From contig NZ_CP114065.1 in the NCBI RefSeq assembly GCF_027627575.1, forward strand, positions 6,758,001 to 6,822,000: a stretch of 64,000 bases of DNA. Direction: 5' to 3'. The stretch is from Kribbella sp. CA-293567 (GTDB lineage: Bacteria > Actinomycetota > Actinomycetes > Propionibacteriales > Kribbellaceae). The notes under the pieces are model-generated. The model worked only from the letters and a program-made list of their open reading frames with translations. It was not told the DNA's origin and made no database searches. The position numbers were made by a program, and so were the translations under genes. Shown in pieces: positions 54,151 to 62,531 of the stretch. How positions within the stretch are numbered: position 1 is the first letter of the stretch; the number at the start of each line of letters is the position of its first letter.

Positions 54151-56049
54151 GTGACGCTGTTCCGCCAATCCGGCGCTGGATTCGTGATGCTGACACTTGA
54201 ACAGCAGTTCGCGCTGAGGATCGCCGAACAGATGGTCTTTCACACCGGACGGAGAGCCGCGCCGACGGAGGTGCGGTCGTGGGAGCGCAGCCTGCCGATT
54301 CTCGCGCAGGACCTCGAGCAGGCCGGGCTCAGCAACGTCGAGGTACTCGTCGAACACCACCTTCCCCTGACCTCGAAGCGAGCCGATGTCGTACTCGCCG
54401 GTCGTCACCCGCGAACGGGCGGACCGTCGTACGTGGTCATCGAACTCAAGCAGTGGAGCCGCGCGACCGCCTGGGATGACGACCGGGAACTGGTTCTGAT
54501 CGATGGCTTCCCGAACGCGCCGCGGCTGCACCCTGTCGCTCAGGTGCGTGGGTACTGCGAGTACTTGACCGATTTCGCGAAGTTCCTCGACGGCCAAACG
54601 GATGCCGTCGCGGGTGCGGCCTACCTGCACAATGCCATGGCCGAGGCCGACGTACGGGATCTCTACGACTACCCGCAGGACAGCAGAGGACAGCTCTTCA
54701 CCGGTGCACGCCGGGGGGAGTTCATCGAGTTTCTGCGTGATCGGCTGGACCCTGACGTACCGGGTGGTCCGTACGCCGATCAGCTGATCAACTCCGCGAT
54801 CGCGCCGTCCAAGCAGTTGCTCGCGGTCGCTGCGGACGAGGTCCAGCGAAGAGAGCAGTTCGTTCTGGTCGCCGAGCAGAAGCTGGCGCACGCGATGGTG
54901 CTGCACGAGGTCGATCGGGCGCGCCGGCGGGACAGCAAGTCGGTCGTCATCGTCACCGGCGGACCAGGAAGCGGCAAGAGCGTGATCGCTCTGTCCCTTC
55001 TCGGTGACCTGGCCCGACAGGGACGCAGCGTGCTCCACGCGACGGGTTCGCGGTCGTTCACCCAGACCCTCCGCAAGGTCGCAGGAAAACGGCAGCCTCG
55101 CGTCCAGAAGATGTTCAAGTACTTCAACCAGTTCATGGACGCAGAGCCCAACAATCTGGACGTTCTGATCCTGGACGAGGCGCATCGCATCCGCGAGACC
55201 TCCGTCGACCGCTACACCAAGGCCGCCTTCCGGACGGGGCGACGACAGGTCGACGAGCTGATCGCCGCTGCGCGCGTGCCGGTGTTCCTGCTCGACCAGC
55301 ACCAGGTGGTGAAGCCTGGCGAGCTCGGGACCGTCGAGGAGATCCGTGGGTACGCGGCAGACCTCGGCCTTCCCGTGCACCTGATCGAGCTCGACGCACA
55401 GTTCCGCTGTGGCGGCAGCGAGGAATACATCCAATGGGTCCAGCGGCTGCTGGGTCTCGCCGAGGGCGAGCCGACGCCTTGGCTGGGCGATCCCGCGTTC
55501 GACGTACGGGTTGCCGACAGCCCGGAGGAGATGGAGGACTTTCTTCAGGGCAAGATCGAAGCCGGGTACGGCGCCCGGATGTCCGCGGGCTACTGCTGGC
55601 CGTGGAGCAAGCCTCGCCCGGACGAGACCCTCGTGGAGGACGTCCAGATCGGTGACTGGTCACGCCCTTGGAACGTCCAGGGTGACCGGATGGTGGGCAA
55701 TGCTCCTCCGGCCGCGCTCTGGGCCACCGATCCGAACGGATTCGGGCAGGTTGGGTGCATCTACACGGCGCAAGGCTTCGAGTACGACTGGAGCGGCGTC
55801 ATTCTCGGGCCGGATCTGATCTGGCGCGACGGACGTTTCACCACGAACTGGGACGCCAATCGCGATCCCGCCTTCCGCAGCCGGAAATCCATTGACGACG
55901 CGACGTTCGATCGGCTTGTTCGCAATACCTACAAGGTTTTGCTGACCCGTGGCATGCGCGGCACCGTTCTCTATTCGTCAGATCCCGAAACTCGGGAAGC
56001 CCTGCATACGCTCGTGGCAGTCCCGGGCCGGCAGACCGACGAGAACTGA
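54151..56049 (+). CDS. DUF2075 nuclease-helicase-like protein
   Basis: About 632 aa. The start is uncertain: GTG 54151 has a GGGGG stretch upstream, TTG 54121 and ATG 54187 are in frame. N-terminal region holds a PD-(D/E)XK-like core (RADVVLAG, then VVIELKQWS, about 77-102). The middle is a DUF2075 P-loop helicase-like domain with TGGPGSGKSVIALSLLG near 270-286, LDVLILDEAHRIRE near 337-350 and YTAQGFEYDWSGVILGPDL near 535-553. DUF2075 is related to Schlafen-type helicase domains and found in accessory and defence contexts. It is divergent from a MazG gene, forming a candidate pair. The C-terminal VLLTRGMRGTVLYSSD is a helicase motif VI-like end. Confidence 0.75.
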   Translation: MTLFRQSGAGFVMLTLEQQFALRIAEQMVFHTGRRAAPTEVRSWERSLPILAQDLEQAGLSNVEVLVEHHLPLTSKRADVVLAGRHPRTGGPSYVVIELKQWSRATAWDDDRELVLIDGFPNAPRLHPVAQVRGYCEYLTDFAKFLDGQTDAVAGAAYLHNAMAEADVRDLYDYPQDSRGQLFTGARRGEFIEFLRDRLDPDVPGGPYADQLINSAIAPSKQLLAVAADEVQRREQFVLVAEQKLAHAMVLHEVDRARRRDSKSVVIVTGGPGSGKSVIALSLLGDLARQGRSVLHATGSRSFTQTLRKVAGKRQPRVQKMFKYFNQFMDAEPNNLDVLILDEAHRIRETSVDRYTKAAFRTGRRQVDELIAAARVPVFLLDQHQVVKPGELGTVEEIRGYAADLGLPVHLIELDAQFRCGGSEEYIQWVQRLLGLAEGEPTPWLGDPAFDVRVADSPEEMEDFLQGKIEAGYGARMSAGYCWPWSKPRPDETLVEDVQIGDWSRPWNVQGDRMVGNAPPAALWATDPNGFGQVGCIYTAQGFEYDWSGVILGPDLIWRDGRFTTNWDANRDPAFRSRKSIDDATFDRLVRNTYKVLLTRGMRGTVLYSSDPETREALHTLVAVPGRQTDEN

Positions 56050-56480
56050 CGAGGGTTGGCTCCAGTCTGGAGGCGCTTTCGGTTGGCTGTACGACCGACG
56101 ATGCTTCGCAGCGCCAGCGGCCGGGTGAGAGGCCGTGGTGGCTGTGGAAGGCTGTGGCGAAGGCGTATTCGTTGCGGTGCCGGCGTCTGCGGCTCGAAGG
56201 CGATGTTCACGCCGGTGGACGGTCACATCACCGCGCCTGTTGGAAGCAGCGCCGAGCCGTTGTGGACGTCGAGGACATCGCCGACCGCGTGCGATCACTT
56301 TCACGAAGCTACGCAAATCCTGACCGAGACGTGCGGCCAGCCGTCGAAGGGGCATGAACCCCAGATTCGACCCCCTCAGGTCTGAGGTTGGGGGGTGGTC
56401 CCTCACGCGCAGGGGGTGGCCGTGGCGGCAGGGTTTGAGGTGTTGAAGTTGCCGAGGTGGTTCGAGTGAGGGTGGGGTTC
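56050..56480. other. 431-bp gap with no supported gene
   Basis: Shadow frames only. Near 56371-56395 a C-rich run (CCCCCTCAGG) and a G-rich run (TGAGGTTGGGGG) could form a hairpin, possibly a terminator for the DUF2075 gene or the leader of the next gene. No ribosome binding site or known family. Confidence 0.4.
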
Positions 56481-57431
56481 ATGTCTTTTGTTCGGGTGGT
56501 TCGGGGTGGCGGGGTGGCTGGGGTTGCCGCGATGGTGCTGGCGGGGGTTCCGGTGGTCGCGCAGGCCGACAAGGCGCCGGTGCCGGTGTGCAGCAGCGTG
56601 CTGGAGCTGGATCAGGACACCATCAACGTCAAGTTGTGTCACACGAGTGACGTCGATCAGCACTGGTACTCGCTGCCCAAGGAGGGCGGGGCGTACTGCG
56701 GGCCGGCCACGTTGTTCAACGTGTTGCACCACTTCAATCGGCGGAAGGGCGCTCCGGTCCGGATCGGGGGCGGGGTGCCGATGACGGAGGTCGATCCGAG
56801 GGATCCGGCCGATACGACGGAGACGAAGGACTGGCTGACCACGTTGGGGACGTGGTCCAAGATCACCAGTACCGGCACTCAGCTCAGTGAGCTGCGCAAG
56901 GCCTTCAACACCGCCACTGTGGGGGCGCGGCTGGATGGCTGGACGACGGCGACCGGCGGGGTTCCCAGTACCGGCCCGAATGCGCTCGGCCAGTCCTTCG
57001 GGCATCAACTGGCGTCGAAGCTCACGGCTGGGCCGGCTCAGATCCTGTACGGCCGCTACAAGCAGGTGTACGGCGGAGTCGAACGCGACGGCGGCCACAT
57101 GGTCACCGTCATCGCCGCGAACTACGACCTGGACACCCCGGACACCATCAAGCTGACCGTCTACGACCCGGCCCGCGCCGCCGACAAGGACGCTCCGACC
57201 TACCTGATCAGCCAGTCGCAGTACCAGGCGGAGCAGGTCACGCTGAAGAAGAAGGTCATCCACGAGTACCTGCGGCCGGCCGACGACCCGGACACGGTCA
57301 AGGACGAGAGCCTCACCCTGGGCACCTGGCGCTGGATCGAACGCTGGCACCTGACCGGGCCGAGCTACGAGGGCACCACCGAGGCGATGGTCGAGGGGTT
57401 CAACTGGTTCTCGATGTACCCGCCCCAGTAG
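56481..57431 (+). CDS. Secreted C39-like cysteine peptidase
   Basis: 316 aa from ATG 56481; in-frame GTGs 9-24 bases upstream are alternatives. Signal peptide (SFVRVVRGGGVAGVAAMVLA), then an extracellular papain-like domain of the C39 kind: GAYCGPATLFNVLHHF with the catalytic Cys, and DGGHMVTVIAANYD with the catalytic His, followed by LTVYDPA giving the Asp/Asn region. Such secreted proteins are often predicted peptidases or cell-wall enzymes. Several Trp/Tyr-rich strands at the C-terminus (TWRWIERWHL) follow. Monocistronic. Confidence 0.75.
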   Translation: MSFVRVVRGGGVAGVAAMVLAGVPVVAQADKAPVPVCSSVLELDQDTINVKLCHTSDVDQHWYSLPKEGGAYCGPATLFNVLHHFNRRKGAPVRIGGGVPMTEVDPRDPADTTETKDWLTTLGTWSKITSTGTQLSELRKAFNTATVGARLDGWTTATGGVPSTGPNALGQSFGHQLASKLTAGPAQILYGRYKQVYGGVERDGGHMVTVIAANYDLDTPDTIKLTVYDPARAADKDAPTYLISQSQYQAEQVTLKKKVIHEYLRPADDPDTVKDESLTLGTWRWIERWHLTGPSYEGTTEAMVEGFNWFSMYPPQ

Positions 57432-57532
57432 GTGATCGGTTTCGATCGAGAACGCGGGTGCCGAGGAGCGCCGGGACGATGCTGGCCGGAACGGACGGCG
57501 CAAGACCGTCCCCACGCCCAAGTGGAGGACCG

Positions 57533-57883
57533 ATGAACACGAAACGTCTGCTGAGCACCTCGGTGGCGCTGGTGATGGCAGGTGCGGGCACGGTGCTGGC
57601 GACCGGGCCCGCCCAGGCGGCACCCATCTACGACTGCCTGTACACGACCAACACCGGGATCAACCTGTTCCGGTCCCCCACCTCGACGACTGCCGACTAC
57701 TTCGTCGGCGCCGGCAAGACGCTGGTCGACCTCGGCTGCAGCGGTCTGCGCACCGGTCGCAGCTACACCGACTGCCGCAACGACAACCGCTGGGTGCCGG
57801 TCGACTCGGTCGCGGGTGCGCCGAACAAGCACGGCTTCGCCGCCTTCGGCTGCGTCGACGGCCCGCGCCGCGTCCTGCGCTAG
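57533..57883 (+). CDS. Small secreted protein
   Basis: 116 aa from ATG 57533, after GGAGG. Signal peptide (NTKRLLSTSVALVMAGAGTV) cleaved near AQA/AP at about residue 30. The mature part has four Cys (YDCLYTTNT, DLGCSGLR, TDCRNDNRW, AFGCVDG), likely two disulfides, and no known domain. It follows the C39-like peptidase by about 100 bp and resembles the other small secreted protein (52703-53047) in size. Confidence 0.7.
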   Translation: MNTKRLLSTSVALVMAGAGTVLATGPAQAAPIYDCLYTTNTGINLFRSPTSTTADYFVGAGKTLVDLGCSGLRTGRSYTDCRNDNRWVPVDSVAGAPNKHGFAAFGCVDGPRRVLR

Positions 57884-58056
57884 CCGACACAGGTGCCGTA
57901 GGCAAGGACGTCCAGCTTTGCAGCAACGCCCCTGACACTGGAACCCGAGCCCGTACGCCGATCCCGCCACGATCGGAGGATGCGCGTTTCGGCTCGGGTA
58001 CCAGCTGGCAGAGGTCTCGCCGGCCAGGGCGAGCCATGGACGAAGGGCGAAGTGGC

Positions 58057-58617
58057 ATGACTGCCGATGTCGTCGATCTGATCATGCAGGACCATCGCGA
58101 GGTCGAGCGTCTGTTCGACGAGCTGATGGACAACCCGGAGAAGCGCAAGGGCCTCGTGCCGGTGCTGACCACGCTGTTGTCCGCGCACAGCCGCGCGGAG
58201 GAGTCCGCGGTCTACCCGGCGGCGGCCGAGGAGGCCGACGAAGCCGACGAGGTCGCGCACAGCCAGGAAGAGCACGTCGAGGCCGACGAACTGCTCGCCA
58301 AGCTGGCGGCCACCGATCCGGACTCCAAGGACTTCGAGAAGGTGCTGCAGAACCTGATCGACGCGGTCAGCCACCACGTCGAGGAGGAGGAGTCCAAGGT
58401 CCTCCCCGGCATCCGCGCCAATCTGAGCGACGAGCGTCGCATCGAGCTCGGTGAGGCCTTCGCCGCCAGCCGCAAGGAGCACCTCGGTGACCAGCCGGAG
58501 GACATAACCCGTGGTGAGCTGCTCCAGCAGGCCCGCAACGCCGACGTCTCCGGCGTCTCCTCGCTCGGCAAGGAGGAGCTGCAGAAGAAGCTCCGGCAAG
58601 AGGCGAGCGAGGAGTAA
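58057..58617 (+). CDS. Hemerythrin HHE-domain protein with SAP-like tail
   Basis: 186 aa from ATG 58057; ATG 58036 is an in-frame alternative. A hemerythrin-like four-helix bundle: MQDHREVERLF, LLSAHSRAEESAVYP, HSQEEHVEADELL and VSHHVEEEESKVLP supply the His/Glu di-iron ligands. The C-terminal 35 residues (ITRGELLQQARNADVSG, then GKEELQKKLR) look like a Rho-N/SAP-type helical motif that can bind nucleic acid. Actinobacterial proteins of this kind are linked to oxygen, nitric-oxide or iron stress. Convergent with the SDR gene, with a strong hairpin between. Confidence 0.85.
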   Translation: MTADVVDLIMQDHREVERLFDELMDNPEKRKGLVPVLTTLLSAHSRAEESAVYPAAAEEADEADEVAHSQEEHVEADELLAKLAATDPDSKDFEKVLQNLIDAVSHHVEEEESKVLPGIRANLSDERRIELGEAFAASRKEHLGDQPEDITRGELLQQARNADVSGVSSLGKEELQKKLRQEASEE

Positions 58618-58636
58618 CGAACACCCCCGCTCGTAC

Positions 58637-58679
58637 TCCGTCCCCGACACCCAGCTCGCTGCTGGGTGCCGGGGACGGA
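58637..58679. terminator. Bidirectional hairpin terminator
   Basis: A 19-bp stem with one mismatch (arms 58637-58655 and 58661-58679, five-base loop), between the stops of the convergent hemerythrin and SDR genes. Confidence 0.8.
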
Positions 58680-58686
58680 TTCGTTG

Positions 58687-59520
58687 TTAGGCGCTCTTCG
58701 TGGTCACCTGCTGGGCCGCCTTGTCGAACAGCCGGTCCGGCACCAGGCGGCGGATCTTGGGGATCACCACAGCAGCCGCGCCGACCGGATAGCGGCTGCG
58801 CGGCCGCGGCGCCGTGACGGCATGTTCGATCGCGGCACTGACCTTCGCCGCGTTCGCACCGTTCTTCGACGCACTCCGCAACGACTCCCGGAAGCCGTCG
58901 ATCCGGTCCGCGTAGCGTTCGTTCGCCGGCAGCCGGTCGAGGGTTTCGATCGCCTTGGCCCACAACGGGGTGGCGATCGGGCCGGGCTCGACGATCGAGA
59001 CCGAGATCCCGTCCGGGGCCAGCTCCTGCCGCCAGGCGTCGCCGATCGCCTCGATCGCGTACTTCGACGCGTGGTACGCGCCGGCGAGTTGCACCGTCAC
59101 CAACCCACCCATCGAACCGACGAAGACGATCCGGCCGCCCGGGGCCCGGCGCAGCAGCGGCAACACGGCTTGGGTCACCGACACCGGCCCGATCACGTTG
59201 ACATCCAGCTGGTGTTTCAGACTCTCGACCGGCAGGAGTTCAAGCGGTCCAGCAACCCCCACTCCGGCCACATTGACCACAGCGGACAGCGCCTCCGGGC
59301 CGAGAACGGAAGCTACTGTCTCAGCCAGGCTCTCGACCGAGACCTGATCCGTCACGTCGACGGCGTGAACGCTCAGCGCGGGCGAGGCCTGCCGAGCCAG
59401 AACTTCACCGTCCGCCGGATCGTGGACCGCGGCGAAGACCTGGATCCCCGCGCGGTCCAGTTGCAGCGCGGTGGCGGCTCCGATGCCGCTGCCCGCGCCG
59501 GTGATCAGTACTGAGGTCAT
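58687..59520 (-). CDS. Short-chain dehydrogenase/reductase
   Basis: 277 aa from ATG 59520, overlapping the preceding gene's stop (ATGA). Classical SDR features: GAGSGIG (8-14), VVNVAG near 81-86, and YHASK with Tyr149/Lys153. The longer C-terminus (about 30 residues, PKIRRLVPDRLFDK) belongs to the SDR branch related to DltE/retinol-dehydrogenase-like enzymes. Substrate unknown. It is translationally coupled to the SRPBCC gene, so the pair may act on a common ligand. Confidence 0.85.
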   Translation of the reverse strand: MTSVLITGAGSGIGAATALQLDRAGIQVFAAVHDPADGEVLARQASPALSVHAVDVTDQVSVESLAETVASVLGPEALSAVVNVAGVGVAGPLELLPVESLKHQLDVNVIGPVSVTQAVLPLLRRAPGGRIVFVGSMGGLVTVQLAGAYHASKYAIEAIGDAWRQELAPDGISVSIVEPGPIATPLWAKAIETLDRLPANERYADRIDGFRESLRSASKNGANAAKVSAAIEHAVTAPRPRSRYPVGAAAVVIPKIRRLVPDRLFDKAAQQVTTKSA

Positions 59521-59984
59521 TGCCCGGCGCCGGGGCGTTCAATGTCGCCGCGCCAGCCGCCGGTCTCGGTGCCGCGCTTCTCGATGAACTCCTTGAACCG
59601 CTGCAGGTCACCCTTGACGCGGTGGCTGACCAGTCCGGCCTTGTCCGCGACCTGCTCGGCGACGCCCTCCGGCTCGAGGTCCATCTGCGCGGTCACCCGG
59701 GTGGTGGTGTCCCCCAGCCGGTGGAAGGTGATCACGCCCGCGTGCCGCGGTTCGGTGTCGGACTTCCAGGCCACCCGCTCGTCCGGGTGCTGTTCGGTGA
59801 TGGTCGCGTCGAACTCGCGCTTGACGCCGGCGATGCTGGTCACCCAGTGCGTGTGCGTGTCGTCCAGTTGCCTGACCTCGTCGACGCCGTCCATGAACGC
59901 CGGAAACGACTCGAACTGGGTCCACTGGTTGTAGACGGCGCTGATCGGAGCCTCGACGTCGACCGACTCGGTGGTGTTACCCAT
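59517..59984 (-). CDS. SRPBCC-family (polyketide cyclase-like) protein
   Basis: 155 aa from ATG 59984 with AGGAGG upstream; a longer frame to 60125 is not supported by a start signal. SRPBCC (START/Bet-v-1-like) fold: VDVEAPISAVYNQWTQFESF, then WVTSIAGVKREFDATITE and GVITFHRLGDTTTRVTAQMD. This subgroup often appears as cyclase/dehydrase proteins in stress or membrane-lipid contexts. It binds a hydrophobic ligand; the identity is unknown. First gene of a two-gene operon with the SDR. Confidence 0.85.
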   Translation of the reverse strand: MGNTTESVDVEAPISAVYNQWTQFESFPAFMDGVDEVRQLDDTHTHWVTSIAGVKREFDATITEQHPDERVAWKSDTEPRHAGVITFHRLGDTTTRVTAQMDLEPEGVAEQVADKAGLVSHRVKGDLQRFKEFIEKRGTETGGWRGDIERPGAGQ

Positions 59985-60075
59985 CGCTGATTCCTCCTCT
60001 GCCCCTGCCTGCGAGGCGCGGTTGTGAACGACTTCTCCAGCCCCGGTACCCAGGCATCCCGAAAGAAACGCGAAC

Positions 60076-61413
60076 CTATGCAGCCGACGGACGCCGTACC
60101 CGATGCCTGGTGACAGCGACGACATGCGCCGTCACCACGGCTGCGGTGATCACGACCGTCAGCCAGCCAGCGGTGTAATCCAGCCCGCCCCCGTGGCCGG
60201 CCACCGCGACAGCGATCGCCACCATCGTCGCCGTACCGACTTGTGCCGCCGTGTTCAGAAGTCCCGCGGCGCTGCCCTGCTGGTCGGCCGGCACCGCGGT
60301 ACCGAGCCCGTACGCCGCGACGGCGCCCATGCCGTTGCCAAGACCCGCCAGCAGAAGTCCTGCGACCAGCGCCGCGCTCCCCGACCGCCACCCCACCAAG
60401 CCCGCCCCGGCCAGGATCAGCGCCAGGCCGAGCACCAGCAGCAACCGCGCTCCCGTCCTGGGCATCAACCGTCCGGCCAGCCCGGCCGCCAGCACGACGG
60501 ACAGACTGAACGGCAGGATCATCAGGCCTGCCGACGCCGGGCTGAAGCCTTCGTCCTCCTGGAGGTAAATGGTGCCCAGGACAACAAACGCGCTGGTGGT
60601 GGCCGTGATCCCGAACGACCCCACCAGCCCGGCCACGAACTTCGGCCGCCACAGGCTCGCCGCCACCAACGGCGACGCCGTACGACGCTCGCGCCGTACC
60701 AGCAAGCTCGCGGCCAGCACCCCGCTGAGCACCAGCGCGAGCATCACCGGCCAGGGTTCGGTCGTGGTGTTGGCCGCCGCCACGATCGCTGCGACCGCGA
60801 TCACCTGCAGCACCACCGAGCGGGGATCGAAACCGGCCGGAGTCCGCTCGGCGCGCGGATCCCGCTCCACCAGCCTCAGCAGTACTGCGATCAGCGCAGC
60901 GGTGACCACCAGGTTTCCCCAGAAGATCGCCCGCCAACTCACCGCGGACGTGGTCAGGCCGCCCACCAGCAATCCTGCCGCACCCGCCAGCCCGCCGGTG
61001 GCGTTCCAGGCGCCGAGGGCTCGGTCCTTGCTCGACTGCGAATCGGCGGCGCGGGTCAGCAGCACCAACGCGTTCGGCACCGAGACGGCAGCCGCCACTC
61101 CCTGGATGCCTCGCCCAACCACCAGCGCGGTCATCGTCGGTGCAACCGCCGCGATGACCGAACCCGCGGCGAAGAGCAGCAACCCCGCGATCAGCACCCG
61201 GCGATGACCCCAGCGATCGCCGAGCCGAGCGGCCAACAGCAGCAGGCTGCTGAAGCCGACCGCATAGACAGGCACCAGAAGTCCTGCTTGGGCAGCCGAT
61301 CCGCCCAGATCGGCCAGCATGCGAGGCAAGGCGGACACGACGACCGTCACGCCCATCACATCGACGAACTGCACGGTGCACAGGGTGATCAGCCGGCGGC
61401 GGGAGTTCTCCAT
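60076..61413 (-). CDS. MFS transporter (DHA2-like drug exporter)
   Basis: 445 aa. About twelve to fourteen hydrophobic spans. The MFS loop-2/3 motif is visible as ARLGDRWGHRRVLIAG near 61-76, followed by VVGRGIQGVAAAVSVPNALV (motif C-like region). Proton-driven exporters of this class expel drugs or metabolites. Its start is 67 bp from the divergent CGNR regulator, and a palindrome lies in between, so the regulator probably represses it. The last residues (VTRHRVRRPSAA) are basic. Confidence 0.85.
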   Translation of the reverse strand: MENSRRRLITLCTVQFVDVMGVTVVVSALPRMLADLGGSAAQAGLLVPVYAVGFSSLLLLAARLGDRWGHRRVLIAGLLLFAAGSVIAAVAPTMTALVVGRGIQGVAAAVSVPNALVLLTRAADSQSSKDRALGAWNATGGLAGAAGLLVGGLTTSAVSWRAIFWGNLVVTAALIAVLLRLVERDPRAERTPAGFDPRSVVLQVIAVAAIVAAANTTTEPWPVMLALVLSGVLAASLLVRRERRTASPLVAASLWRPKFVAGLVGSFGITATTSAFVVLGTIYLQEDEGFSPASAGLMILPFSLSVVLAAGLAGRLMPRTGARLLLVLGLALILAGAGLVGWRSGSAALVAGLLLAGLGNGMGAVAAYGLGTAVPADQQGSAAGLLNTAAQVGTATMVAIAVAVAGHGGGLDYTAGWLTVVITAAVVTAHVVAVTRHRVRRPSAA

Positions 61414-61429
61414 GGACCCGACGCTAGAT

Positions 61430-61456
61430 TAATGGTTTTACAGACTCAAACCGTTA
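61430..61456. promoter_or_regulatory. Candidate operator between the MFS and CGNR genes
   Basis: Half-sites TAATGGTTT (61430-61438) and AAACCGTTA (61448-61456), inverted with a nine-base spacer and one mismatch, AT-rich in GC-rich surroundings, centred between the divergent starts. Flanking CGCTA and TAGCG lengthen the dyad. Likely target of the CGNR protein. Confidence 0.6.
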
Positions 61457-61480
61457 GCGTGTTGCACTAGACTGGCCGAC

Positions 61481-62038
61481 GTGGAGAATGAGCTGACGTG
61501 GGCGTGGCTGGAGGGCTACCCGTCGCTGGACTTCGCCAACACGGTGATCCGGCGCGGCTGGACGGAGTACGAGCTGGTGAGCTCGGTCGACGATCTGGCC
61601 TCCTGGCTGGGCGCGGCAGCGCTTCCGGCACCGCGACCCGCAGAGGTCACGGCCGAGGATCTGGAGGCCTTCCTCCGGCTTCGCGACCCGGCTCTGCGCC
61701 TGCTCCGTGCGGCTGCGGGGCAGGGCAGCCGGCTGGAAGCCGACGTGCAGACGCTCAACGAGACGCTGCTGGGTTGCCCGGAGGTCATGGTGCTCGGCGA
61801 TGAACCAGGGTCGGTGGTCAGCTGCGCCGTCGGCTCACCGGACGCCTTCACGCTGCTGCTGGCGAGACTGGCCGGCGCAGTACGCGATGTGCTGGCTGGG
61901 CCGCGATCCGATCTCGCCTTCTGCGATGCACCGGGCTGCGGCCAGCTCTTCTTCCAGCGTCGTACCAACCAGGCGTGGTGCGGCCCGGCCTGCGGCAATC
62001 GCGCCCGGGTCGCCCGTCACCACACGACGAGCGGCTGA
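61481..62038 (+). CDS. CGNR zinc-finger transcriptional regulator
   Basis: 185 aa from GTG 61481. The N-terminal ABATE-like domain reads GYPSLDFANTVIRRG. The C-terminal zinc ribbon shows CDAPGCGQLFF, a WCGPACGNRARVARH stretch near the end, i.e. the CGNR motif. CGNR proteins are stress-response or drug-sensing repressors in actinobacteria and often control a neighbouring exporter. Here an MFS exporter is divergent with an inverted repeat in the 67-bp spacer. The four Cys (two CxxxxC/CxxxC pairs) are all present. Confidence 0.88.
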   Translation: MENELTWAWLEGYPSLDFANTVIRRGWTEYELVSSVDDLASWLGAAALPAPRPAEVTAEDLEAFLRLRDPALRLLRAAAGQGSRLEADVQTLNETLLGCPEVMVLGDEPGSVVSCAVGSPDAFTLLLARLAGAVRDVLAGPRSDLAFCDAPGCGQLFFQRRTNQAWCGPACGNRARVARHHTTSG

Positions 62039-62039
62039 G

Positions 62040-62396
62040 CTACTTCCTGGGCGCCGACTCGTCCGTGTACGGGGGCTTCCGCCGGGCTCGCCGGATCAGG
62101 TAGAAGACCAGTGAGCCGCCGACCACGGCGACGATGGTCAACGGGGCGAGCACGCCCAGGCCGACCTGCGAGAAGTCCGCGGCGTCACCGTCGTTGTCCC
62201 CCGGTGGGTTCACGCCGGGCCGCGGAGTCGATCCCAGCGACGGACTAGGGCTGTCAGCGGCCGGCGCCAGCATCACCTGGGTCACCTGGGCCGAGCTCTC
62301 CACATTCGGCGACTGCAGCGCGCCGGCCACGCCCAGGGCTCCAAGGACGGCAACAGCTGCCCAGACGAGCGCGAGCGTCCACTTGGTGACCCACAT
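62040..62396 (-). CDS. Small membrane protein
   Basis: 118 aa from ATG 62396; the frame continues open upstream to 63509 but that part is antisense to the catalase gene. Two hydrophobic spans (KWTLALVWAAVAVLGALGVA and LGVLAPLTIVAVVGGSLVFY), with a Pro/Ser/Asp-rich extracytoplasmic linker between (SPSPSLGSTPRPGVNPPGD), and a basic tail. No family recognised. Convergent with the CGNR gene (stops about 2 bp apart). Confidence 0.65.
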   Translation of the reverse strand: MWVTKWTLALVWAAVAVLGALGVAGALQSPNVESSAQVTQVMLAPAADSPSPSLGSTPRPGVNPPGDNDGDAADFSQVGLGVLAPLTIVAVVGGSLVFYLIRRARRKPPYTDESAPRK

Positions 62397-62531
62397 GGCA
62401 GTCCTTCCGATCGGGATCGATGCCTTGCTGTACCCCGACCGGCGTTCCATCACTCCTCCGCAGGCTGCTTCACGCCGTACGGCCGGGGTACCGGGGCCGG
62501 ACCGAACCTGTTCCCTGATGAAGGAGTTGCG

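Noticed and set aside
54085..55434. Minus-strand frame opposite the DUF2075 gene
   Set aside because: Antisense to well-conserved helicase and nuclease motifs; composition typical of high-GC antisense frames.
59840..61381. Minus-strand frame of about 510 codons across the MFS gene
   Set aside because: Shadow of the MFS transporter in another frame: Gly/Arg-rich with no membrane spans.
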